DNA from: Chryseosolibacter sp964551035
GTDB taxonomy: Bacteria; Bacteroidota; Bacteroidia; Cytophagales; Cyclobacteriaceae
NCBI GenBank assembly: GCA_964551035.1
Contig: CAZKBK010000006.1
Coordinates: forward strand, 62,001 to 126,000
Direction: 5' to 3'
DNA: 64,000 nt
In this document: positions 52,587 to 60,874 of the stretch, one piece after another
Layout of the letters: every line of letters begins with the position of its first letter
How positions within the stretch are numbered: position 1 is the first letter of the stretch
The notes under the pieces: model-generated
What the model was told of the DNA's origin: nothing
Database searches by the model: none
The model's input: the letters and a program-made list of their open reading frames with translations, nothing else
Made by a program: the position numbers and the translations under genes

Positions 52587-52655
52587 GCTCTTAGCTCTTA
52601 GCTCTCTGCTCTCCGCTGTTAGCTCTCTGCTCTCAGCTCTTAGCTCTCTAGGCTC
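52587..52655. repeat. Inverted GAGCNRA heptad array abutting the LytTR gene stop codon
   Basis: On the minus strand, directly after the TAG of the response-regulator gene: GAGCCTA, GA, GAGCTAA, GAGCTGA, GAGCAGA, GAGCTAA, CAGCGGA, GAGCAGA, GAGCTAA, GAGCTAA, GAGCGGA. It can pair with the array at 51996-52079 to close the S23-type gene in a loop. The bases 52470-52586 between gene and array hold nothing recognisable. Confidence 0.88.
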
Positions 52656-53399
52656 CTAAACCACTTTCTTCCTGATCAGCTTCGCGTACGTACGGCTTAC
52701 CGGAAAGCTCTTCCCGTTCTGCATCTTTACGACCATCCCGCCGTTGAAATGCTTTTCAATTTCCTTGAGCGCATTGATGTTGATGATCGTACTTCTGTGC
52801 ACACGGATGAACATTTCCGGGTTGAGTATCTCCTCCAACTTGCCGATCCCCGAAGAACTGACGAACTGGTCGTTCTTGGTAGTGAGGATGGTGTAATCAC
52901 CGGAGGCTTCAAGGTACACGATCTCCTCGACGGGCAGGTTGAGCAACTTCTCTGATTTCTGCACGAAGATGTGGGAGTCATAGGAAGACTTGTTGTCGGT
53001 CTTGATGCTGCGAAGCAATTCACCGACGTTGTTCTGTTCAAGTTTCATCCGGCTGATGGCCCTGTCGATCGCCGCCCTGAAACGTTCCTGGTCCAACGGC
53101 TTGAGGAGGTAATCCACCGCATTCTTCTCAAACGCGCGGATGGCGTATTGATCATATGCCGTGCAAAAAATAACAAAGGGATCGTGCGTGATCTCATCCA
53201 GCACGTCAAAGCCCGTCATGCCCGGCATCTGGACGTCGAGGAAGACGAGATCCGGTTTGAGTTTATCAATCACCTCGACGGCATCCTTGCCTTTCGCCGC
53301 CTCCCCTACGACCTGAATATTCGGCATCTGTTGCAGATATTCGGTAAGGAGGTCGCGGGCTAACTTTTCATCATCTACGATTACACAGGTAATGTTCAT
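52656..53399 (-). CDS. LytTR-family response regulator
   Basis: From ATG 53399 (MNITCVIVDDEKLARDLLTE) the protein has 247 residues: a receiver domain (phospho-Asp in DLVFLDVQMPGMTGFDV; YLLKPLDQERF) and a LytTR DNA-binding domain with YLEASGDYTILTT, FIRVHRSTIININALKEIEK and GKSFPVSRTYAKLI. It pairs with the LytS-like kinase encoded 139 nt upstream on the same strand. The gap between them holds a CACAAAGG-type repeat. Its stop codon directly abuts a heptad array. Confidence 0.93.
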   Translation of the reverse strand: MNITCVIVDDEKLARDLLTEYLQQMPNIQVVGEAAKGKDAVEVIDKLKPDLVFLDVQMPGMTGFDVLDEITHDPFVIFCTAYDQYAIRAFEKNAVDYLLKPLDQERFRAAIDRAISRMKLEQNNVGELLRSIKTDNKSSYDSHIFVQKSEKLLNLPVEEIVYLEASGDYTILTTKNDQFVSSSGIGKLEEILNPEMFIRVHRSTIININALKEIEKHFNGGMVVKMQNGKSFPVSRTYAKLIRKKVV

Positions 53400-53479
53400 C
53401 GGGATAGCGTTTATAGTTGGTTGGTTTGAAAACAAATGTTCTTAACGTCTTCGGGTCTTCACGGCTGTAATTCGCAGGG

Positions 53480-53524
53480 TAGTCACCGAGGCACGTTGCC
53501 ACAAAATCACCTAGGCACAAAGGA
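53480..53524. repeat. Degenerate CACNNAGG-type repeat between kinase and regulator genes
   Basis: GTCACCGAGGCAC, GCCACAAAATCAC and CTAGGCACAAAGG follow one another in the spacer of the LytS/LytT pair. It is similar to the element in the porZ-recO gap. Confidence 0.45.
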
Positions 53525-53538
53525 ACCATGAAACAGTT

Positions 53539-54654
53539 TCATCCGGCTGCCTTGGTCAGTTTTTCCACCTCATCCTGCTGTCTCCTGGTCTCGTCGATCG
53601 GGATGAAGAAACTCACGGAGTATCCCCACTCGTTCGAGCGCACGCGCAACCCCGCCCCGGCGCCGAAAATGCTTTTCAGTCGTTGGTCCGTATTTCTAAG
53701 CCCCACGCCACTACCACTATCCATCACTTTCTTAGCCTTCGTCCCGAGGCCATCGTCCTTCACTTCAAAGAAGATCATGTTATTGAAGCGCTTGATCGTG
53801 AGCACGATGGTCCCGCCCTCTTCTTTGGGCGCAATGCCATACTTCACGGAGTTCTCGACCAGCGGCTGCAGGATCATCGGGGGAATAAATACCCCCAGGC
53901 AGGAGAAATCAACCTGCTTTACAAACTTCAATCGGTCGCCGAACCGCACCTGCTGGATGCGAATATAGTTATCAATAAAATCCAATTCATGGATGAGCCG
54001 CACCATCTGATCGCCATGAGAATCCAGTGCGTAGCGGAAAATATCGGAAAGTTGGGTGATCACCCTGCGCGCCTGCTCCTTGCTGGAGCCGATCAGCGTG
54101 TTGATCGAATTCAGCGTATTGAAAAGAAAATGCGGATTGATCTGTGACTTCAAAAGGGAGATCTGCATTTCACGGTTCTTGAGCGCAAGCTCACTTTTTT
54201 CGCTCTCCTGATTCTGTACATTCTCAAAATACCGGATCACGTAATAGACGGCGATAATGATGATATACTGGTCATGAACATGGAGCCCTTCCCAACTCAG
54301 CAGGCGCTTGAGGTGCCCTTTCCAGTTTTCGAAATAAGTATAGCCTTCAACGTAGTCTTCGATATAGTACGACAGGGTTCCCACCACGAGAAAGTACAGC
54401 GTAACGCCAACGACATGCCCGGCTACCTGGATGTAGACATTGTACTTAAACAGGAAATTGCAGTAGAAATAAATCCCCACAATCAAAATACAAAGCGCTT
54501 CGAAGAGGTAGAGCGCATTCCAAAAGACAAATTCCTGTGGCGTCGTGAGCTGGTAGCGAATAATCGATCCGACGGCATAATTGACGGCATACCAGAAAAT
54601 GAGCAACAGATAGGCCCGTTTCCAGATTGGCGCTATGTTTTCGAGGAATTTCAA
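53539..54654 (-). CDS. LytS/YehU-type sensor histidine kinase
   Basis: The 371-residue kinase has four membrane helices in the first half (AYLLLIFWYAVNYAVGSII and others), then the His_kinase domain PF06580 with the phospho-His in LLKSQINPHFLFNTLNSINT (quoted to 20), RLIHELDFIDNYIRIQQVRF (20) and ATPase motifs PPMILQPLVENSVKYGI and GLGTKAKK..GSGVGLRNTDQRL. It should phosphorylate the LytTR regulator encoded downstream. A TAACTTTA, one base off the -7 consensus, lies 17 nt before the start. Confidence 0.92.
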   Translation of the reverse strand: MKFLENIAPIWKRAYLLLIFWYAVNYAVGSIIRYQLTTPQEFVFWNALYLFEALCILIVGIYFYCNFLFKYNVYIQVAGHVVGVTLYFLVVGTLSYYIEDYVEGYTYFENWKGHLKRLLSWEGLHVHDQYIIIIAVYYVIRYFENVQNQESEKSELALKNREMQISLLKSQINPHFLFNTLNSINTLIGSSKEQARRVITQLSDIFRYALDSHGDQMVRLIHELDFIDNYIRIQQVRFGDRLKFVKQVDFSCLGVFIPPMILQPLVENSVKYGIAPKEEGGTIVLTIKRFNNMIFFEVKDDGLGTKAKKVMDSGSGVGLRNTDQRLKSIFGAGAGLRVRSNEWGYSVSFFIPIDETRRQQDEVEKLTKAAG

Positions 54655-54753
54655 GCCGGTGAAATTGACAATAAAGTTACGGATTGGAAAGGAAAAGCGA
54701 TTAACACGGGTTAATCAGCGATAAATATTCAATTTCGAGTGATAACCCTACAT

Positions 54754-54761
54754 TACATTTG
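54754..54761 (+). promoter_or_regulatory. -7 promoter box (TACATTTG)
   Basis: Exact TAnnTTTG match 39 nt before the GTG start of the CarboxypepD_reg protein at 54801. Confidence 0.4.
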
Positions 54762-54800
54762 CCGAGTAACTGTTATTAATGATATTCAACCGCTTTTTAC

Positions 54801-56012
54801 GTGAAACAACTCCTTTTTATACTGCTCAGTTCCGTGTCGCTCGCCGGATGGTCGCAACAGCTGACCATTTCGGCCCGGGTTCAGGATGCGGAGACCGGCG
54901 AGCCCCTCGGGTTTGCTTCCGTCGGCATCAAAGGGCAAGCGTTCGGTACCATCTCCAACGACTACGGTGAGTTCGACTTTCACTTCCCGGCTGATCACCG
55001 CAACGACATCCTGGTGATCAGCATGCTGGGATACCGCAATTTCGAGGCCCCGATCTGGACCCTGCTCTCCACGGAAATCCAGGTCATCAAGTTGCATAAG
55101 TCGCCGATTGTCCTGAAGGAAATCGTCGTGACGGATACGCTCTCGGGCGGTGACGTGCTCCGGATCGCTCTCTCAAGGATCGACCAGAACTACCCGATGC
55201 AACCGTTCATTTTGGACGGATTTTACCGGGATATCAAAAAGGTGGGCGGTACCTATATTTCCCTTCTTGAAGCAGCGGTCAAGATCTACGACGAAAACTA
55301 TGAAGAACCCCGAAACAAGTACAAACTCAGAGAGCGTGTCAAACTGGTCGAGGTGAGAAAAAGTCTCGGCTACGAAAGCAAATTCACAAAATACTTCGAC
55401 CAGGTGAACCTGCTTGAGGACCTCCTGCTGCATAACAATATTCGCTACCGCCAGATCGAGGCCGACGATGAACTGTTTGCAAACATGAAGCGCGACAAGA
55501 ATTCCTTCTACGACAACCATGAAGTCTATGTCGTCTATCACGACGAGTTCTATAACCTGAGGATGTACATTGACAAGGAAGATTTTGCGATCATCCACCT
55601 GGAATGGGCGTACACCACGCCAGGGGAAGAACTGAAAAGAAAAAACGATCTCATCAGCAAGTTCGTCGGCCTGAAAAAAACAATCGGCTTTAGACGGATC
55701 AATGGAAAAATGTATCCCAGTTACATGTACCTGAACTCAAAGGTGAACTGGTACGACATAGCAACCGGCCAACTGAAGTTTGAAACCGAACTCCAGCAAC
55801 AGTTGCTTATCAATCAGGTACACACCAACAGTTCGGAACGCATCACTTCCACGGAACGCATGCGCAACTACGGCTTGCAATATCAGGATCAGCCCTACAA
55901 CAAAGCGTTTTGGGATAATTACAATGTGATCAAGGAAACACCCCTCGACCAGGAGGTGCTTGCCGACCTGGAAAGGTACGGCCCGCTGAAAGAGCAGTTC
56001 GAAGAGTATTGA
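54801..56012 (+). CDS. Secreted CarboxypepD_reg-domain protein
   Basis: The 403-residue protein (GTG start) has a signal peptide (QLLFILLSSVSLAGWSQ) and an N-terminal CarboxypepD_reg-like beta-sandwich (about 20-100: VQDAETGEPLGFASVGIKG, FGTISNDYGEFDF, ISMLGYRNFE). The remaining 300 residues have alternating beta strands, rich in Tyr, Arg and Asp, without a motif I know. The layout is common among Bacteroidota outer-membrane or periplasmic proteins next to TonB systems. The role is unknown. Divergent from the LytS-like kinase. Confidence 0.82.
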   Translation: MKQLLFILLSSVSLAGWSQQLTISARVQDAETGEPLGFASVGIKGQAFGTISNDYGEFDFHFPADHRNDILVISMLGYRNFEAPIWTLLSTEIQVIKLHKSPIVLKEIVVTDTLSGGDVLRIALSRIDQNYPMQPFILDGFYRDIKKVGGTYISLLEAAVKIYDENYEEPRNKYKLRERVKLVEVRKSLGYESKFTKYFDQVNLLEDLLLHNNIRYRQIEADDELFANMKRDKNSFYDNHEVYVVYHDEFYNLRMYIDKEDFAIIHLEWAYTTPGEELKRKNDLISKFVGLKKTIGFRRINGKMYPSYMYLNSKVNWYDIATGQLKFETELQQQLLINQVHTNSSERITSTERMRNYGLQYQDQPYNKAFWDNYNVIKETPLDQEVLADLERYGPLKEQFEEY

Positions 56013-56054
56013 GAAGTTGAGAAGCCAAGAGCTAAGAGCAGAGCGCAAAGCGCT
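56013..56054. repeat. Short, degenerate GAGCNRA heptad array
   Basis: After the TGA at 56010-56012: GAAGTTGA, GAAGCCAA, GAGCTAA, GAGCAGA, GCGCAAA, GCGC. It fills the 45 bp between the CarboxypepD_reg gene and the convergent aminotransferase gene. Third occurrence of this heptad family in the window. Confidence 0.7.
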
Positions 56055-56057
56055 GGC

Positions 56058-57251
56058 CTACTTCAGGGTGGCCAGTGTTGCCTTGATGCGCTTCATGGCT
56101 TCTTTCAGGTCGGCTTCGGAGGCAGCGTAGGAAAACCGAATGCAGTTGTTTTCCCCAAATGCGCCGCCGGATACCGTCGAAACGTGGGCTTTCTCCAACA
56201 GGAAGAGGGCAAGATCATCCGCATTGTTGATCGTCGTTGCCCCATCGGATTTGCCGAAGAACGCGCTCACATCGGGGAAAAAGTAAAAAGCACCACGCGG
56301 ATAGTTGGCCTTGATGCCGGGGATGTCATTCATGAGTTCGTAAACGATCTCCCGGCGCTTCCGGTATTCATCGACCATTTTAAGCGTTGGGCCCGGCTCA
56401 CCGGTAATGGCTGCAAGGGCAGCGCGTTGGGCGATCGAACAATTCGCCGATGTAATCTGGCCTTGCACCTTGCTGCAACCATCGGCGATCCATTTCGGAG
56501 CACAGATATATCCCACCCGCCATCCGGTCATTGCAAACCCTTTTGCAAAACCATTCACCGTAATGGTACGCTCGAACATTCCCGGGAGAGAGGCGATACT
56601 CAGCCGCTCATCGGTGAAATTGATATGCTCGTAGATCTCATCGGCGATGACGATAATATTGTGTTTTACAGCCACCGCCGCAATGGCCTCCAATTCCGCC
56701 GAGGAAAACACGGAGCCTGTCGGGTTACAGGGCGACGAGAAAATCATCAGTCTGGTCTTCGGCGTGATGGCCTTTTCAAACTGCGCGGCCGTTGCCTTGA
56801 AATCATTTTCAATGCCACCGCGTACCATCACGGGCGTCGCCTCCGCCAGCCGAACGAGGGCCTCGTAACTCACCCAGTAGGGTGAAAAGACAATGACTTC
56901 ATCACCGGGATTGAGCAGGGCAAGCATGGCGTTGGCAATCGACTGCTTTGCGCCGTTGGACACGACGACGTTCTCCGCCTTGTAGGGAACGTTGTTCTCC
57001 TTCTGGTATTTCGAAGCAATGGCTTCGCGGAAGTCCGCGTACCCGGCCACCGGAGGATAGGCAAAATATTTGCCGTCATCGATGGCTTTCTTTGCCGCCT
57101 CGCAGATGTGCGCCGGCGTTTTGAAGTCCGGTTCTCCAAGGCTGAGGCTGATGACGTCGATACCCCTGCTCTTGAATTCGCGGGCCCTGGCAGCCATGGC
57201 GAGCGTGGCCGATTCCTGGATGGCGTCGATTCGTTGTGAGAGCTTGTTCAT
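56058..57251 (-). CDS. aspC: Aspartate aminotransferase (class I, PLP)
   Basis: The 397-residue class Ib-type aminotransferase has VISLSLGEPDFKTPAHICEA, YAYPPVAGYADFREAIA (as FAYPPVAGYADFREAIA), SNGAKQSIANAML, SSPCNPTGSVF, IADEIYEHINF and the Schiff-base Lys in VNGFAKGFAMTGWRVGYI. It interconverts aspartate and oxaloacetate with glutamate; some relatives also use prephenate. Monocistronic on the minus strand. A TATACTTTG sequence upstream near 57290 is one insertion away from the -7 box. Confidence 0.92.
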   Translation of the reverse strand: MNKLSQRIDAIQESATLAMAARAREFKSRGIDVISLSLGEPDFKTPAHICEAAKKAIDDGKYFAYPPVAGYADFREAIASKYQKENNVPYKAENVVVSNGAKQSIANAMLALLNPGDEVIVFSPYWVSYEALVRLAEATPVMVRGGIENDFKATAAQFEKAITPKTRLMIFSSPCNPTGSVFSSAELEAIAAVAVKHNIIVIADEIYEHINFTDERLSIASLPGMFERTITVNGFAKGFAMTGWRVGYICAPKWIADGCSKVQGQITSANCSIAQRAALAAITGEPGPTLKMVDEYRKRREIVYELMNDIPGIKANYPRGAFYFFPDVSAFFGKSDGATTINNADDLALFLLEKAHVSTVSGGAFGENNCIRFSYAASEADLKEAMKRIKATLATLK

Positions 57252-57369
57252 ATAAGGAAGAAACGAAACTCAAGTTTAAATCTTAATGGCCAAAGTATAA
57301 AGCTTCGGCGCCTTAAAACTTTTCGGCAGGCCAATTCAGGACGTTCCGCGAAGGCGCTAACGTTTGAGT

Positions 57370-57978
57370 TTAGTTAAAAAGGGTCCGACCGGTGATGCTG
57401 CGCCCCAGGGTGATCTCGTCGGCATACTCCAGGTCGCCGCCGACGGGAATTCCCCGGGCGATCGTGCTCACCTTCAACGGCAGGTCTTTGATACGCTTGT
57501 TGATGTAGAACGCTGTGGTGTCACCCTCCATGGTGGGACTGAGGGCAAGGATAACTTCCCTGATCTCGGACTGCCCATGGTTGAGGCGACTTACAAGGGG
57601 TTCGATGGTAAGGTCGGAAGGACCGACACCGTTGACCGGTGAGATCACACCGTTGAGAACATGGTAAAGCCCGGTGTACTGCGCGGTATTTTCGATGGCC
57701 ATCACGTCGCGTGTGTCTTCCACCACACACACGATAGTTCGTTCACGACGGTGGCTGGAGCAAATGTGACAAACGTCGTCATCCGAAATGTTATAGCAGT
57801 GTTTGCAGAACCGGATCTGCGTGCGCAGCGCCGTGAGCGCATGGGCAAGGGCAAGCGTATTCTCCTCGCGGCTTTTGATCAGGTGCAACACCAACCGCAG
57901 GGCGGTTTTTTTCCCGATCCCCGGCAGTTTTGAAATCTGAGTTACCGCTTCTTCGATCAGTTTTGAAGGATACTCCAC
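57370..57978 (-). CDS. recR: Recombination protein RecR
   Basis: The 202-residue protein has the N-terminal HhH (ISKLPGIGKKTALRLVLHL), the Cys4 zinc motif (FCKHCYNISDDDVCHIC), the Toprim domain (VCVVEDTRDVMAIENT) and C-terminal GIPVGGDLEYADEITLGRS. With RecO (44046) it loads RecA in gap repair. It lies 29 nt downstream of clpS on the same strand. Confidence 0.96.
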   Translation of the reverse strand: MEYPSKLIEEAVTQISKLPGIGKKTALRLVLHLIKSREENTLALAHALTALRTQIRFCKHCYNISDDDVCHICSSHRRERTIVCVVEDTRDVMAIENTAQYTGLYHVLNGVISPVNGVGPSDLTIEPLVSRLNHGQSEIREVILALSPTMEGDTTAFYINKRIKDLPLKVSTIARGIPVGGDLEYADEITLGRSITGRTLFN

Positions 57979-58007
57979 CCCTGTGTCCTCTTCGTAATGG
58001 TATTGGC

Positions 58008-58289
58008 CTAAAGGATCCGCGCGTCAATTCCCGCCTCGCAGATCGCTTCCCGCATAGGCTTAAGGAAATCAAAAGTACCGGTTTTTACGGCGCATTTGCC
58101 GGTGTAGTGTATGAGCAACGTACACTGCTCCGCCTGTTCCGGCGAGTGCTTGCAAACCCGGACGAGGGTATCGATGACGTGGTCAAAAGTGTTAACATCA
58201 TCATTGAAGATCACGAGGTCCATCAGGTCAGTGGTCTCGACCGCCTCCATGACGTCAGAAAATTCTTCCTGTTGATAGGCCGTTTTCAT
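58008..58289 (-). CDS. clpS: ATP-dependent Clp protease adaptor ClpS
   Basis: The 93-residue protein has the N-end rule adaptor core: LVIFNDDVNTFDHVIDTLV with the substrate pocket (FNDDVNTFDHV), CKHSPEQAEQCTLLIHYTG and AICEAGIDARIL. It delivers N-degron proteins to ClpAP. A clear -7 box lies 22 nt upstream. It probably forms an operon with recR downstream. Confidence 0.94.
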   Translation of the reverse strand: MKTAYQQEEFSDVMEAVETTDLMDLVIFNDDVNTFDHVIDTLVRVCKHSPEQAEQCTLLIHYTGKCAVKTGTFDFLKPMREAICEAGIDARIL

Positions 58290-58311
58290 GGCTATGATGA
58301 TTTTTTCACAA

Positions 58312-58319
58312 CAAAAGTA
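58312..58319 (-). promoter_or_regulatory. -7 promoter box (TACTTTTG) for clpS-recR
   Basis: Exact TAnnTTTG match on the minus strand, 22 nt before the clpS ATG. Confidence 0.47.
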
Positions 58320-58451
58320 AGGAATTTGAAAAGGATAAAGCCCATATTTACCGAATTCCTTTGTATGTCCCCGAAGATATGCCCTGGTTTTGCATTCCTC
58401 TCGCTAATTGAATTTATTGCCGCTTCGTTTCCCCACTGAATCATTTGCATC

Positions 58452-59912
58452 ATGACACCCGGACTCGTCGTCACCATTATTGTCGTTTATTTCTGCGTCC
58501 TCATCCTCATTTCTTACCTCACGTCGAAGGGTGCGAACACAGACACGTTCTTCACCGCCAACCGGCAGTCGCCCTGGTTCCTGGTCGCTTTCGGGATGAT
58601 CGGCGCATCGTTGTCGGGCGTCACATTCATTTCCGTACCGGGCATGGTTGGCAAGATCGGTCTTGGCTATTTCCAGGTGGTGCTCGGATACCTGCTGGGC
58701 TACTGGCTCATCATCGGAATTCTCATGCCATTGTACTACCGGCTCAACCTTGTCTCGATCTATACCTACCTGGAAAAGCGGTTCAGCTTCTGGTCGTACA
58801 AGACGGGCGCGTCGTTCTTCCTCGTATCCCGTACGCTCGGTTCGGCGTTGCGATTGTACCTTGCAGCCACAGTCCTTCAGCTCTTTCTTTTTGATGCGTG
58901 GGGCGTGCCCTTCTTCATCACGGTGGCCACGACGCTGCTCCTTATTTGGGTTTACACGTTCAGGGGTGGCATCAAGACCATTGTTTATACCGACACCTTT
59001 CAAACGTTCTTCCTCGTGTCCGCGGTGGTGATCGCCGTCTGGCAGATCGCCGGCGACCTCGGGCTTTCGTGGTCGGGCCTCTTCAATGCGGTCACCTCGA
59101 GTGAATATTCCAAAATGTTCTACTTTGACGATGTCAATTCCCCCTGGTACTTCTGGAAGCAGTTTATCGGCGGCGCGCTGATCACGGTGACGATGACGGG
59201 AATGGACCAGGAGATCATGCAGAAGAACCTCACCTGTAAGACCCTCGGCGACGCGCAGAAGAACATGTTCTGGTTTAGCCTCACCCTGGTGGTCGTGAAC
59301 CTCCTCTTTCTCACGCTTGGTGTGTTGCTCTATCTCTACAGTGCGGAAAACAATATTCCCATTCCCGCTTCCACAGACGACCTGTTCCCTTCACTGGCCC
59401 TCAATAATTTCAGCCTGATCGTAGGCATATTCTTCCTGCTGGGTATCACGGCGTCGTCGTACGCGAGCGCGGACTCTGCCCTTGCCGGACTTACCACTTC
59501 GTTTTGCATTGACTTCCTGAACTTCAAGGACAAGCCGGAGTCAGTGAAAAAACGCCAAAAGTTCATCGTGCACGTGGGCTTTTCCGTGCTGTTTCTCATA
59601 GTCATCGTCATTTTTCGGGAGCTCAATAACCGCAGCGTCATTGATGCGGTGTTGCAAGTTGCGGGGTACACGTACGGACCCCTTCTGGGCCTCTTCACTT
59701 TCGGTCTCTTTACGCGGTTTCAGGTAAAGGACCGACTCGTGCCGGTCGTGTGCGTGCTGGCGCCGCTTTGCTCGTATATGATCAGCCTGAATTCGCAGTC
59801 ATGGTTTGACGGCTACATTTTCAGCTATGAGATCATGGCGGTAAATGGTGCATTGACCTTCCTTGGATTGGTGGCGATCCGGAAAAAAGGTGAGCGTGTT
59901 GAACGGCTTTGA
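58452..59912 (+). CDS. Sodium:solute symporter (SSS family)
   Basis: The 486-residue protein has about thirteen membrane helices. SSS motifs visible: DTFFTANRQSPWFLVAFGMI (20), GASLSGVTFISVPGMVGKIG (20), YLEKRFSFWSYKTGASFFLV (20) and the later TGMDQEIMQKNLTCKT and ASSYASADSALAGLTTSFC. It should co-transport an organic solute with Na+. The substrate class (sugar, amino acid, nucleoside, sialic acid) cannot be called from motifs alone. Monocistronic; a hairpin follows at 59958. Confidence 0.92.
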   Translation: MTPGLVVTIIVVYFCVLILISYLTSKGANTDTFFTANRQSPWFLVAFGMIGASLSGVTFISVPGMVGKIGLGYFQVVLGYLLGYWLIIGILMPLYYRLNLVSIYTYLEKRFSFWSYKTGASFFLVSRTLGSALRLYLAATVLQLFLFDAWGVPFFITVATTLLLIWVYTFRGGIKTIVYTDTFQTFFLVSAVVIAVWQIAGDLGLSWSGLFNAVTSSEYSKMFYFDDVNSPWYFWKQFIGGALITVTMTGMDQEIMQKNLTCKTLGDAQKNMFWFSLTLVVVNLLFLTLGVLLYLYSAENNIPIPASTDDLFPSLALNNFSLIVGIFFLLGITASSYASADSALAGLTTSFCIDFLNFKDKPESVKKRQKFIVHVGFSVLFLIVIVIFRELNNRSVIDAVLQVAGYTYGPLLGLFTFGLFTRFQVKDRLVPVVCVLAPLCSYMISLNSQSWFDGYIFSYEIMAVNGALTFLGLVAIRKKGERVERL

Positions 59913-59957
59913 CAATGGTCGCACAGGCACCGTTGAATGGTAACGCCATGAAAATCG

Positions 59958-59985
59958 AACAGGCTGCCCTTGCGGACAGCCTGTT
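59958..59985. terminator. Hairpin after the symporter gene, possible (bidirectional) terminator
   Basis: AACAGGCTG and CAGCCTGTT form a perfect 9-bp stem with a 10-nt loop in the spacer of two convergent genes. T-runs on either side are weak (none on plus, TTTT on minus after a few bases). Confidence 0.5.
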
Positions 59986-60031
59986 GACAGACTAAAACCA
60001 ACCCCTCAATCAAGTCTTCGTAAACAGGGTG

Positions 60032-60334
60032 TTATACCTTCCGGTATTCAAACTCCTCCACGCGTCCATCTTTCGACACCCTGATCGTATACTCGCCTGC
60101 TTTCACATTTGCGAAATCGACAATCATTTTCCGTTTATGGAGCACTTGCCGCGTCACGACGTCTCCGTTTGAATAAAAGATCTCAACGCTCGCGCCAATA
60201 AATTCGCGATCCACCTTGATCACGAACAGGCCCTTGTGTTTACTCGGAACAATCTCTACCGGATCATTTCCGGCGGTGGCCTTCGACATGCTCAACACCA
60301 TGACCACGCCCAACAATACAACCAATCTCTTCAT
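60032..60334 (-). CDS. Small secreted beta-sandwich protein, unknown function
   Basis: The 100-residue protein has a signal peptide (LVVLLGVVMVLSMSKATAG) and a single beta-rich domain: GLFVIKVDREFIGASVEIFY, DFANVKAGEYTIRVSKDG. The end resembles the small C-terminal beta-sandwich used in T9SS sorting domains or DUF3244-like proteins, but it is the whole mature protein here, so true sorting is unlikely. A TAATCTTG, one base off the -7 box, lies 26 nt upstream. Confidence 0.7.
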   Translation of the reverse strand: MKRLVVLLGVVMVLSMSKATAGNDPVEIVPSKHKGLFVIKVDREFIGASVEIFYSNGDVVTRQVLHKRKMIVDFANVKAGEYTIRVSKDGRVEEFEYRKV

Positions 60335-60467
60335 TGCGATAAGAACACAAATTCATCATCCAAGATTATGCCGATGTAAGTAAAAAGGCGTTTATCGCGC
60401 AATTCATCGTCATCACAGGGCAGGAGCCTCCGGATTTGGGAGGCTTGATTCTCAATTTGGACAACCG

Positions 60468-60812
60468 TCAAAGTAATTCTGCCGACGGATCCCAAAACAC
60501 ATCTTTGAAATTCTTCACTTTGTCGTTTTCGACGGTGATCCCCTCCCGTTCGAGGAACCTTTGCATGGTGGTGGGCGTTCTAAAATGGTGTTTGCCGGTC
60601 AACAACCCCGCGCTGTTGACCACCCTATGGGCGGGAACGTTTTTGGGGCACCCGTGCATCGCCCACCCGACCATTCTCGCACTCGATTTCATCCCGAGAT
60701 ATTTGCCAATCGCCCCGTAGCTGGTGACGCGTCCGCGCGGAATGAGGCGGGCGACCTCATATACATCCTGGAAAAAATTCGCTGTAGTTTGCTTGTTTTT
60801 GTTACGTGACAC
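60468..60812 (-). CDS. Alkyltransferase-like (ATL) MGMT-family DNA-binding protein
   Basis: About 114 residues from GTG 60812. It has the DNA-binding domain of O6-alkylguanine-DNA alkyltransferases: VARLIPRGRVTSYGAIGKYL, ARMVGWAMHGCP, VPAHRVVNSAGLLTGKHHF and the C-terminal EREGITVEND. The alkyl-acceptor Cys of PCHR is Ala here (PAHR), so it cannot act as a suicide transferase. ATL proteins bind O6-alkylguanine and hand lesions to nucleotide excision repair. Divergent from the large secreted protein gene, with only about 60 bp between. Confidence 0.88.
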   Translation of the reverse strand: MSRNKNKQTTANFFQDVYEVARLIPRGRVTSYGAIGKYLGMKSSARMVGWAMHGCPKNVPAHRVVNSAGLLTGKHHFRTPTTMQRFLEREGITVENDKVKNFKDVFWDPSAELL

Positions 60813-60874
60813 GGCAGACAATCATGTTCTTGCTAAATTTACAGTCTGTTTCGATATACCATAGACCTGTTACT

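Noticed and set aside
51996..52655. CRISPR array
   Set aside because: The repeats are contiguous 7-bp units without spacers, and no cas gene is near.
57308..57357. Inverted repeat GCGCCTT/AAGGCGC as a terminator between aspC and recR
   Set aside because: The loop is 36 nt and no T-run follows, so it is not a convincing terminator.
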